Shown: positions 1 to 5,938 of the stretch, piece by piece | Layout of the letters: every line of letters begins with the position of its first letter | How positions within the stretch are numbered: the first letter of the stretch is position 1 | NCBI GenBank assembly: GCA_019661805.1 | Contig: JAIFWR010000007.1 | Coordinates: 1-9,161, forward strand | DNA from: Candidatus Parcubacteria bacterium | GTDB taxonomy: Bacteria > Patescibacteriota > Minisyncoccia > Phycocordibacterales > Zambryskibacteraceae | Direction of reading: 5' to 3' | DNA length: 9,161 nt | Notes under the pieces: generated by a model | The model's database searches: none | What the model was told of the DNA's origin: nothing | Seen by the model: only the letters and a program-made list of their open reading frames with translations | Made by a program: the position numbers and the translations under genes

Positions 1-297
1 CAGATGGAGGCGATCACCTACGAGGCCTACGGCCCGGGCGGCTCGGCCCTCGTCATCGAGGCGCTTACGGCAAACCGGAACAAGGCCGCCCAGGAGGTGA
101 AGTTCATCCTCTCCGAGCACGGCTTCTCGCTTGCCGCGCCAGGTTCGGCTGCCTGGGCATTCGCCAAGGAAGGTATGGAGTGGAAGCCGACCATGACGGT
201 GCCTCTTTCGGAAGCCGACGGCCAAGCCTTGGAGAAGCTGATCGAGGCACTCGAAGACAACGATGAAGTCCAGGACGTCTACACCAATGCCGAATAG
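1..297 (+). CDS. yebC: YebC/PmpR-family protein, C-terminal part (5' end outside window)
   Basis: This is the last 98 codons of a YebC/PmpR-family gene; the reading frame is open to the left edge, so the start lies outside the window. Family members are about 240 residues long and have been described as DNA-binding regulators and as factors that relieve ribosome stalling, so the exact role here is open. Visible hallmarks are the YEAYGPGG segment, the EALTANRNKAAQEVK helix, the APGSAAWAF segment and the C-terminal LEDNDEVQDVYTNAE, all typical of the family's second and third domains. The stop codon overlaps the start of ruvC by 11 bases in another frame. The yebC-ruvC pairing is very common in bacteria and supports both calls and shared transcription. 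The internal ATG at position 4 is only the first Met in the visible part, not the true start. Confidence 0.93.
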   Translation, partial: QMEAITYEAYGPGGSALVIEALTANRNKAAQEVKFILSEHGFSLAAPGSAAWAFAKEGMEWKPTMTVPLSEADGQALEKLIEALEDNDEVQDVYTNAE

Positions 298-772
298 GGT
301 CATCGGCATTGACCCCGGCTTCGACCGCATCGGCGTGGCAGTGCTTGAGGGCACGGGCACCGCAGAGACCCTCCTCTATTCCGAGTGCATCACGACTTTA
401 AAGAAGGATGCTCACGACAAGCGACTCCTCGCGCTCGGCACGCGTCTTGAGGAAATAATTCTAGAATGGAAACCGAAGGAGCTCGCGATCGAGAAGCTCT
501 TCTTCAACCAGAATGCGACCTCGGCCTTGAAGGTCGCCGAGGCGCGGGGCGTCATTATCTTTGAAGCCGCCCAAGCCGGACTTCCGGTGTATGAATATTC
601 TCCGCAAGACGTCAAGATTGCGGTGACCGGCTACGGCAAGGCGGACAAGGTGGCGGTCGAGGGCATGGTTCGGAAGCTCGTGAAGATGCCCGACGGCGCG
701 AAAAAGCTCGACGACGAGATCGACGCCATTGCCGTGGGGATAACGCACCTTGCGACGGGGAGGGCTATCTGA
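287..772 (+). CDS. ruvC: Holliday junction resolvase RuvC
   Basis: RuvC is the endonuclease that cleaves four-way Holliday junctions symmetrically, working with the RuvAB branch-migration motor in recombination and fork repair. The 161-residue product has the RNase H-like fold signature and all four acidic catalytic positions: Asp9 in GIDPG, Glu69 in AIEKLFF, and Asp143 and Asp146 in LDDEIDAIAVGITH. Length is close to the usual 155-175. I place the start at 287 because MPNRVIGIDPG matches the normal RuvC N-terminus and an AGGA lies 11 bases upstream. An in-frame ATG at 263 would add eight residues unlike the family and has no ribosome-binding signal. The start overlaps the yebC end by 11 bases, implying translational coupling. 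ruvA and ruvB are not in the window. The gene is followed by 42 AT-rich bases before the next small gene. Confidence 0.96.
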   Translation: MPNRVIGIDPGFDRIGVAVLEGTGTAETLLYSECITTLKKDAHDKRLLALGTRLEEIILEWKPKELAIEKLFFNQNATSALKVAEARGVIIFEAAQAGLPVYEYSPQDVKIAVTGYGKADKVAVEGMVRKLVKMPDGAKKLDDEIDAIAVGITHLATGRAI

Positions 773-814
773 TAAAAATAAGGGCATTCGAAAATTAGAA
801 ATAAAGAATTTGAA

Positions 815-1000
815 ATGAACGACGACGAAATAGTGCATGAGGGGCCGGTAGAGGGCGAGGAGGAGGAAGCGGACCTCGAGCCCGGCGAGGAGAAGAAGAA
901 AAAGGATCTCCTCGACGAGGAGACCGAGAGCCTTGAGGACCTCGAGGACGAGGAACTTGGCGACGAGGAGGAGCCCTTCGACGACGTCGACGAGCAGTAG
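815..1000 (+). CDS. Small highly acidic hypothetical protein (61 aa)
   Basis: The predicted product has 61 residues, of which I count 32 Asp or Glu, plus a single cluster of four Lys near residue 27; there is one His, one Phe and no Cys or Trp. It has no membrane segment or signal peptide and is almost certainly disordered. No function can be assigned. Support for coding: it starts right after an AT-rich 42-base leader downstream of ruvC, it uses the GAG/GAC-rich codons of its neighbours, and it stops one base before the convergent tyrS stop. Against: low-complexity acidic frames can arise by chance in GAG-rich DNA, and there is no clear Shine-Dalgarno sequence. Acidic proteins of this kind can act as nucleic-acid mimics, chaperone-like tails or polymerase accessory factors, but nothing here selects among these. 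Confidence 0.6.
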   Translation: MNDDEIVHEGPVEGEEEEADLEPGEEKKKKDLLDEETESLEDLEDEELGDEEEPFDDVDEQ

Positions 1001-1001
1001 G

Positions 1002-2126
1002 CTACTCGCGCTCGATCCTGATGAAACGGTGTTTGCCCACGCGGTAGACGCCGTTTTCCATTTCCCTGATGGCGCCCTCCTTGTTGAGGCGGGTGAACTC
1101 GGACTTCGATGAGATGACTCCCTCCTCAATGAGGATGTCCACAAGCTCCGCATCCTTCCCCGCCTTCACCGTCCGCACGTCCTCCGGCACGCCGCCTTTC
1201 GAGAAGGCGTTTTCAAAATTATCCTTGGCTTTCTTCGCTGCCTCGGCACCGTGATACATGTTCGTAATCTCGAAGGCAAGTTTCATCTTGGCATCCTTGG
1301 GGTGACCTTTCCCGATTTCTTCCACTTCATGTAAAGGAATTCTGGTGCAGAGTTCAAGGTAGCGCGATACGAGTTCGTCTCGGAGAGACATAATCTTGCC
1401 GAACATATCCTCTGGATTATCGGTGAGAGTAATGACATTACCCCAGGACGAACTCATTTTGCGGCCATCCGTACCCTCAATTAAGGGTCCCATGACGATA
1501 GATTGCGGCTCTTGTCCGTACTTCTCCTGGAGCGTGCGGCCCGCGAGGAGATTAAATCGCTGATCGCTTCCGCCCAGCTCCACATTGGCCTTTACCGCCA
1601 CAGAATCGTACCCTTGCATAAGAGGATAGAGCACTTCACGCAAAGACACGCGCTTGCCAGCATCGAGACGCTTTTTAATATTGTCGCGAGCGATGAAGTC
1701 GGCTACGCTAAACTGATCCGCCTGCTCTCCCAACTCCCGATATGAGAGAGGTTCAAGCCATTCGCTGTTGTAGCGGAGCTCGGTCTTGTCGAGATCGATG
1801 ATCTTTCCCGCCTGCTCGAAATACGTCTTCTTGTTTTCTTCCACGGCTTCGCGTGTCATCATAGGGCGCTCCGAATCTTTGTCGGACGTGTCGCCAATGA
1901 CGGTAGTGAAATCCCCGAGGATGAGCACGGCCTGATGGCCGAGCTTTTGGAAGTCTCGGAGCTTGAGAAGCGGAATGCTCCGGCCAAGATGAAGATTCGG
2001 CGACGTGGGGTCAATGCCTAATTTAATTCGGAGCTTTTCTCCCGCAGCGAGTTTTTTCTGAAGATTCTCTTTCCCGATTATTTCAGTCACGCCCCGCGAA
2101 AGTAGTTCTTCTACGTCTTTATCCAT
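1002..2126 (-). CDS. tyrS: Tyrosyl-tRNA synthetase (class I, with C-terminal S4 domain)
   Basis: This enzyme attaches tyrosine to tRNA-Tyr in the cytoplasm. The 374-residue product shows the class I nucleotide-binding fold. LGIDPTSPNLHLGR (residues 36-49) holds the HIGH motif, QGYD and ELGGSDQ (about residues 171-189) belong to the tyrosine and ATP pocket, and GRKMSSS (221-227) is the KMSKS loop. The last about 50 residues resemble an S4 RNA-binding domain, which in TyrRS contacts the tRNA. It is somewhat shorter than the usual 400-425 residues. The second His of the HIGH motif is Arg (HLGR), which deserves note. The start at 2126 is the first Met of a typical N-terminus; no Shine-Dalgarno sequence precedes it, but a TGC-TAAATT extended -10-like element ends six bases before the ATG. 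It diverges from the PBP gene and converges on the acidic ORF. Confidence 0.96.
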   Translation of the reverse strand: MDKDVEELLSRGVTEIIGKENLQKKLAAGEKLRIKLGIDPTSPNLHLGRSIPLLKLRDFQKLGHQAVLILGDFTTVIGDTSDKDSERPMMTREAVEENKKTYFEQAGKIIDLDKTELRYNSEWLEPLSYRELGEQADQFSVADFIARDNIKKRLDAGKRVSLREVLYPLMQGYDSVAVKANVELGGSDQRFNLLAGRTLQEKYGQEPQSIVMGPLIEGTDGRKMSSSWGNVITLTDNPEDMFGKIMSLRDELVSRYLELCTRIPLHEVEEIGKGHPKDAKMKLAFEITNMYHGAEAAKKAKDNFENAFSKGGVPEDVRTVKAGKDAELVDILIEEGVISSKSEFTRLNKEGAIREMENGVYRVGKHRFIRIERE

Positions 2127-2132
2127 GAGAAC

Positions 2133-2141
2133 AATTTAGCA
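2133..2141 (-). promoter_or_regulatory. Extended -10-like element for tyrS
   Basis: On the minus strand the bases read TGC-TAAATT, an extended -10 form (TGn plus a hexamer matching TATAAT at 4 of 6 positions), ending six bases before the tyrS ATG. Transcription from it would begin at or within a base or two of the start codon, giving a leaderless message. No good -35 hexamer is visible. This is inference from sequence match and position only. Confidence 0.4.
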
Positions 2142-2164
2142 CGTTCGGAGAGCAAAATGAAATA

Positions 2165-2173
2165 TGGTAAAAT
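2165..2173 (+). promoter_or_regulatory. Extended -10-like element for the PBP gene
   Basis: The bases TGG-TAAAAT form a near-consensus extended -10 element (hexamer 5 of 6). A weak -35 candidate, TTCGGA, lies at 2144-2149 with an 18-base gap. The predicted transcription start falls near 2180, only a few bases before the ATG at 2184. This favours 2184 over 2157 as the PBP start, because the element would otherwise lie inside the coding sequence. It sits back to back with the tyrS element. Confidence 0.5.
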
Positions 2174-2183
2174 AGAGAATCTG

Positions 2184-4337
2184 ATGAGGAAATTGCGCCA
2201 GAAATTGGCCCAATCAAACCACTTTTTGGCGATCTCGGCGGTGGGGCTCTTTGCCTGCGGGCTCGTCATCCTCTGGGTCGCCTCGCTCCGGATCCCCGCC
2301 CTCGAAAGTATCCAGGAGAGGAAGGTCGACCAGTCCACCAAGATCTACGACCGGACGGGCGAAATTCTCTTGTACGACTTCTCCCAGGACGTGAGGAGGG
2401 ACGAGGTGCCGATCGACCAGGTCTCGGACTACGCCAAGAATGCCGCCATCGCGATCGAGGACAAGGACTTCTACCATCACAACGGCTTCGACTTCACCTC
2501 CTTCCTCCGGGCGGTGTGGGTCAATCTCACGACGCTCTCCTTCAGCCAGGGCGGCTCGACGATCACCCAGCAGGTGGTCAAGAACTCGATCCTCACCAAT
2601 GACAAGAGCCCGACGAGGAAGCTGAAGGAGCTCATCCTCGCCTTGAAGCTCGAGAAGGTCCTCACCAAGGAGGAGATCCTTTCGCTCTACCTCAACGAGA
2701 TCCCTTACGGCGGGAACGTCTACGGCATCGAGGAGGCTTCCCAACGCTTCTTTGGCACGAAGGCTGCCGACCTAACGCTCGCGGAGTCGGCCTACCTCGC
2801 GGCCATCCCCCAGGCGCCCACCCATTACTCGCCCTACGGCACACACCTCGAGGACCTCGAGGCGAGGAAGAACCTCGTCCTAAGGGAGATGCTCAAGAAC
2901 GGCTTCATTACCCAAGCCGAGGAGGAGAAGGGTATGGCCGAGAAGGTCTCCTTCAAGCCGCGCGAGAACACGGGGTCGATCAAGGCGCCGCACTTCGTCT
3001 TCTTCGTCATCGACGAGCTGGTCAAGAAGTATGGCGAGGACGCGGTCCAGAACGGCGGCTGGAAGGTCATCACCTCGCTCGACTACAAGATACAGCAGGG
3101 TGCCGAGGCCTCCGCCGCAAAGTACGGCGCGATCAACCAAAAGACCTTCAACGCCAACAACAACGCCATCGTCGCGATCGACCCGAAGACAGGCGAGATC
3201 CTTGCCATGACGGGCTCGAGGAACTACTTCGACAAGGAAATCGGGGGAAACTTCAACGCCGCGACAAGCCACCGCCAGCCGGGGTCGACCTTCAAGCCCT
3301 TCGTCTACTCGGTCCTCTTCAACCGGGGATTCACCGACTCGACGGTGCTCTACGACGTGCCGATCCAGTTCAACCCCTCTTGCGCGCCCGACGACCTCAC
3401 GACGCACGACGACTGCTACGCGCCGGGAAACTACGATGAGAAGTTTAGGGGACCGATGACGATTAGGAACGCACTCGCCCAGTCGATCAACCTGCCAGCC
3501 GTCGAGGCAAGCTATCTCGCGGGCGTCGATAACTCGGTCAAGCTCGCCACCGCGATGGGCATCCAGAGCCTGACGGAGAAGAATACCTACGGCCTTTCCC
3601 TCGTCCTCGGAGGCGGCGCGGTCTCACTCCTCGACATGGTCTCTGCCTATGGCGTCTTCGCCAATGACGGGATGAGAAACCCGTACGTCTCCGTCCTCTC
3701 GATAGAGGACGCATACGGCAATACCATCGACAAGAGCTCGCCCTCCCCCGAGCGCGTCCTCCCCGAGCAGACGGCGCGGATCATGAACTCGATCCTCTCC
3801 GACAACGTGGCGAGGACGCCCGGCTACGGCCCTAACTCGCCCCTCTACGTCCCTGACCGCGACGTGGCGGTAAAGACCGGTACCTCAAACGACTACCGCG
3901 ACGCCTGGATCATCGGCTATGCGCCGAACCTCGTCATCGGCGCCTGGACAGGCAACAACGACAACTCCCCGATGGAGAAGAAGGTTGCCGGCCTTATCGT
4001 CTCGCCCTTGTGGCGGGAGATGATGGACAAGGTCCTGCCAAACCTGCCCGCGGAGTCCTTCGTGGCGCCCGAGCCCGAGGATCCGGCGACCTTGAAGCCC
4101 GTCCTCCGCGGCGAAGTGGCGGCCGAGCCGCACTCGATCCTCTACTCACTCGACAAGGACAACCCGAGGGGCCCTATGCCGAGCAATCCCGGCCGCGACC
4201 CGCAGTTCAACAACTGGGAGTACGCCGTGCGCCGCTGGGCGCTCGCCAGCTCGCCTGCTCCTGTCGCGGGCATCCCTGCCGTACAGCAAGTAGCGCCCGC
4301 AGCTGCCGGAGCGGGCTTCGTGCCGCTCCCGTTCTAA
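2184..4337 (+). CDS. Class A penicillin-binding protein (bifunctional glycosyltransferase/transpeptidase, PBP1a-type)
   Basis: This membrane-anchored enzyme polymerises lipid II into glycan strands and cross-links the peptides. With the start at 2184 it has 717 residues. A single N-terminal membrane segment spans about 12-35. The GT51 glycosyltransferase domain follows, with catalytic Glu92 in EDKDFYHHNG, GGSTITQQ (123-130) and RKLKELILALKLEK. The transpeptidase domain has Ser368 and Lys371 in PGSTFK, the SIN triad (434-436) and KTG (564-566), so both active sites look intact. It ends in a Pro/Ala-rich tail (about 688-717) with no PASTA repeats. An in-frame ATG at 2157 would add nine residues and has GGAGAG four bases upstream, but those codons (AAA, TAT, GGT, ATA, AAT) are unlike the gene's GC-ending usage and contain a promoter-like element, so I prefer 2184. 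The stop abuts the convergent DciA-like gene with no gap. Confidence 0.95.
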   Translation: MRKLRQKLAQSNHFLAISAVGLFACGLVILWVASLRIPALESIQERKVDQSTKIYDRTGEILLYDFSQDVRRDEVPIDQVSDYAKNAAIAIEDKDFYHHNGFDFTSFLRAVWVNLTTLSFSQGGSTITQQVVKNSILTNDKSPTRKLKELILALKLEKVLTKEEILSLYLNEIPYGGNVYGIEEASQRFFGTKAADLTLAESAYLAAIPQAPTHYSPYGTHLEDLEARKNLVLREMLKNGFITQAEEEKGMAEKVSFKPRENTGSIKAPHFVFFVIDELVKKYGEDAVQNGGWKVITSLDYKIQQGAEASAAKYGAINQKTFNANNNAIVAIDPKTGEILAMTGSRNYFDKEIGGNFNAATSHRQPGSTFKPFVYSVLFNRGFTDSTVLYDVPIQFNPSCAPDDLTTHDDCYAPGNYDEKFRGPMTIRNALAQSINLPAVEASYLAGVDNSVKLATAMGIQSLTEKNTYGLSLVLGGGAVSLLDMVSAYGVFANDGMRNPYVSVLSIEDAYGNTIDKSSPSPERVLPEQTARIMNSILSDNVARTPGYGPNSPLYVPDRDVAVKTGTSNDYRDAWIIGYAPNLVIGAWTGNNDNSPMEKKVAGLIVSPLWREMMDKVLPNLPAESFVAPEPEDPATLKPVLRGEVAAEPHSILYSLDKDNPRGPMPSNPGRDPQFNNWEYAVRRWALASSPAPVAGIPAVQQVAPAAAGAGFVPLPF

Positions 4338-4598
4338 TTATGTATAGATGATCCGCGAGACGCGGATGTTGTGGAGGCCCCGCAGGGCCTCTTTGATCTT
4401 CTCCTCCTTGAGCCTCATCTCGTTCTTGGCGGCCGGGGAGGCCTGGATCGTGAGCACCCCCTCCTTTATGGAAATGACGTCCGGGGAAAGCTTGACACCG
4501 GTCGTATGGAGGACGGTTTCCGCCACCTTCCCCTTCGTCAAGCCGTCTTTGTTGAGCGACTTGGTAAACCTTCCGAGGAGCGTGAGAAGATTCTTCAT
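4338..4598 (-). CDS. DUF721/DciA-like small protein (putative replicative helicase operator)
   Basis: The 86-residue product matches the DUF721 (DciA) pattern in its second half. A short strand leads to IKEGVLTIQASPAAKNEMRL (residues 44-63), then a Lys/Glu-rich helix and a final strand, HNIRVSRIIYT, as in proteins ending VxxIRF. DciA is the ancestral bacterial factor that helps load the DnaB helicase when DnaC/DnaI loaders are absent. Its place as the third gene after dnaA and dnaN, 21 bases behind dnaN on the same strand, fits that role, since DUF721 genes sit beside dnaN/recF in actinobacteria. It is shorter than many DciA proteins, and similarity is judged by eye, so the family call is moderate. 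The start at 4598 is the only suitable Met; the preceding AGAG lies too close to be a good ribosome-binding site. Its stop abuts the PBP stop with zero spacing. Confidence 0.72.
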   Translation of the reverse strand: MKNLLTLLGRFTKSLNKDGLTKGKVAETVLHTTGVKLSPDVISIKEGVLTIQASPAAKNEMRLKEEKIKEALRGLHNIRVSRIIYT

Positions 4599-4619
4599 CT
4601 CTGGTGGCTCTTGTAGCCG

Positions 4620-5723
4620 TTAGGACTGGTTCATCGGCATGACGAGGTAGAGGAAGCTCGCGTCCCCCACCCCGGTGATGACGATGGGCTTGGCGGGGCC
4701 GGTAAAGGCCAAGGAGAGGCTGTCTGTGGTGACGGACTGGAAGCAGTCGGTGAAGTAGCGGTGGTTGACGTTAATCGAAAGTCCCTTGCCCTCGACTACG
4801 GCGTCGACCTTGTGGACATTCTCTCCGATGGTTGAGTTCTTCGACTCGATCTCGAAGGTCTTCTCCTCCGGCGAGAGCCTCAAGGTGAGCTGGTTGAAGG
4901 AGTCCGAGAAAATGAGTGAGGTTCTAAGCGAATTGACGAGGTCCTGCTTTAGGAGCGTCACGGTCGAGGTCTTCTCCTTCGGGATGATCTGGCGGTAATC
5001 CGGGAACGTTCCTTCGATGATCCTTGAGGTGAGGTAGATGCCCCCGGAGCGGAGCGCGATCTGGTGCTCGGAAATGGAAATATCCATCTCCTCCTCGCCC
5101 CGGTCGAAGATCTTCACGATCTCAAGCGCATTCTTCTGCGGGATGAGGATCTGCTTGAAGTGGGGCATCTTCTTGATCCTAATCTTCTTCTCAGCAAGGC
5201 GGAAGGAGTCTGTCGCGGCAAAGACGAGGAAATCTCCTTCGTGGATGACGGCAATTGAGGAAAGTTCCGGCTTGATGCTCCCCGTCGCGGCGGCGTAGAT
5301 GACTGAGCGGATGCCGAAGATGAAGTCCCTCACCGGCATCGAGAAGGCGCTGTCCTCGGAGATTTCCGGAATGACTGGGAACTCGTCGGCGGGAAGCGTC
5401 TTGATGGAGGTCTTCGTCGAGGCTGTCTTGATCTCCAAAACCTGGTCCTTGGTGGCAAAGCTGATCGTCCGATCCTTCATGAGCGAGGAGATGAAGGCCG
5501 AGGTCACATGAGCAGGCACTGCAACCTTGCCCGGCTCTGTCACTTTGACGGGGATGGTGACGGAGAGGCCGATGTCGAGGTTCGTCGATTTGACGATGAG
5601 CGAACTCCCTTCCGCCTCAAGAAGGAATCCGGAGAGGATCGGGAGTGATGAGTTCTTACCCGCGATCTTATCCGCCTTTCCCAGGGCTTCCTCGAGTTGT
5701 TCCTTAACACATTCTATTTTCAT
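4620..5723 (-). CDS. dnaN: DNA polymerase III beta subunit (sliding clamp)
   Basis: DnaN forms the ring-shaped dimer that tethers DNA polymerase III and other replication proteins to DNA. The 367-residue length is standard for three-domain bacterial clamps. Visible signatures are ILSGFLLEAEGSSLIVKSTNLDIG in domain 1, FAATDSFRLAEKKI in domain 2, SRIIEGTFPDYRQIIPKE leading into domain 3, and the C-terminal YLVMPMNQS, which corresponds to the conserved VMPMRL end lining the partner-binding cleft. The start MKIECVKEQLEEAL is family-like and unambiguous. No Shine-Dalgarno sequence precedes it; the ATG follows a very AT-rich stretch, so it may be translated from a short or leaderless message or by read-through from dnaA. 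It lies 215 bases downstream of dnaA across the putative origin and 21 bases upstream of the DciA-like gene, probably as one replication cluster. Confidence 0.97.
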   Translation of the reverse strand: MKIECVKEQLEEALGKADKIAGKNSSLPILSGFLLEAEGSSLIVKSTNLDIGLSVTIPVKVTEPGKVAVPAHVTSAFISSLMKDRTISFATKDQVLEIKTASTKTSIKTLPADEFPVIPEISEDSAFSMPVRDFIFGIRSVIYAAATGSIKPELSSIAVIHEGDFLVFAATDSFRLAEKKIRIKKMPHFKQILIPQKNALEIVKIFDRGEEEMDISISEHQIALRSGGIYLTSRIIEGTFPDYRQIIPKEKTSTVTLLKQDLVNSLRTSLIFSDSFNQLTLRLSPEEKTFEIESKNSTIGENVHKVDAVVEGKGLSINVNHRYFTDCFQSVTTDSLSLAFTGPAKPIVITGVGDASFLYLVMPMNQS

Positions 5724-5734
5724 ATATAAATACT

Positions 5735-5749
5735 TATTACTATTATTAG
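5735..5749 (+). repeat. Five consecutive TAN trinucleotides, DnaA-trio-like element
   Basis: The plus strand reads TAT TAC TAT TAT TAG, that is, 3'-GAT-TAT-TAT-CAT-TAT-5' counted away from the boxes. The DnaA-trio element described in Bacillus subtilis consists of repeated 3'-(G/A)AT-type triplets with a conserved central A, placed between a GC-rich stretch next to DnaA boxes and the unwinding region. Here the triplets sit just after CCTGGGGATAGGGGGATAAG (5751-5770) and before an AT-rich run, in the same relative orientation. The first base of most triplets differs from the published preference, so this is suggestive only. Confidence 0.45.
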
Positions 5750-5839
5750 TCCTGGGGATAGGGGGATAAGCCGGAAAGGGTTACGGAATAAGGGTTTTTA
5801 GGGATATTGCCGCCAATTGGGCGGGGATAGCCAGGGACG

Positions 5840-5892
5840 AAGTGGGTAAGGAATCGGGCACTCGCACGTCTTATCCCGCCTTCCACCCACTT
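5840..5892. repeat. Imperfect 16-bp inverted repeat (hairpin or cruciform) in dnaA-dnaN spacer
   Basis: AAGTGGGT (5840-5847) pairs with ACCCACTT (5885-5892), AAGG (5848-5851) with CCTT (5879-5882), and CGGG (5855-5858) with CCCG (5875-5878). The internal bulges are AAT on one side and CC on the other, and the loop has 16 bases. The pairings total 16 base pairs. No T-run follows on the minus strand, the direction of dnaA transcription, so it is not a standard intrinsic terminator. It may structure the dnaA-dnaN RNA or form a cruciform in the origin. Confidence 0.6.
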
Positions 5893-5912
5893 ATTAACAT
5901 TCTTTGAGGAAT

Positions 5913-5921
5913 TTTTCCACA
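5913..5921 (+). promoter_or_regulatory. DnaA-box-like site TTTTCCACA
   Basis: This nonamer differs from the consensus DnaA box TTATCCACA at one position only (third base T for A) and lies 18 bases beyond the dnaA stop codon, in the putative origin. It is the best single match in the spacer. It runs directly into ACATAGTATC, a 10-base word repeated upstream of dnaA. Confidence 0.55.
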
Positions 5922-5938
5922 TAGTATCGACAGGGTTG

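Larger units (their letters stand above)
5711..5938. other. Putative replication origin (oriC) between dnaA and dnaN
   Basis: This 215-base gene-free spacer, plus the first bases of dnaN, has the make-up expected of oriC. It contains a DnaA-box-like TTTTCCACA (5913-5921, +, 8 of 9 to TTATCCACA) and weaker matches TTATTAACA (5891-5899, +), TTATCCCCC (5761-5769, -) and CTATCCCCA (5753-5761, -). Further TATCCC-type copies lie at 5801-5806 (-), 5823-5829 (-) and 5871-5878 (+). An inverted repeat CCGCC/GGCGG lies at 5810-5824 and a larger hairpin at 5840-5892. At the dnaN side a GC-rich block gives way to five TAN trinucleotides (5735-5749) and an AT-rich run (5711-5734) suited to unwinding. The neighbourhood of dnaA, dnaN and rpmH is the classic origin neighbourhood. 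The boxes are mostly degenerate, so location is more certain than individual sites. Confidence 0.7.

Noticed and set aside
461..1153. 230-codon minus-strand frame antisense to ruvC and the acidic ORF
   Set aside because: The translation is low-complexity and unlike any protein, and it overlaps ruvC and the 3' end of tyrS, both of which are certain.
2214..2744. 176-codon minus-strand frame within the PBP gene
   Set aside because: It is a mirror of the GC-biased PBP codons, with a charged, repetitive composition.
4606..4618. GGCT/AGCC hairpin between dnaN and the DciA-like gene as a terminator
   Set aside because: It has only four base pairs and no T-run; it is too weak to call and the two genes are probably co-transcribed.
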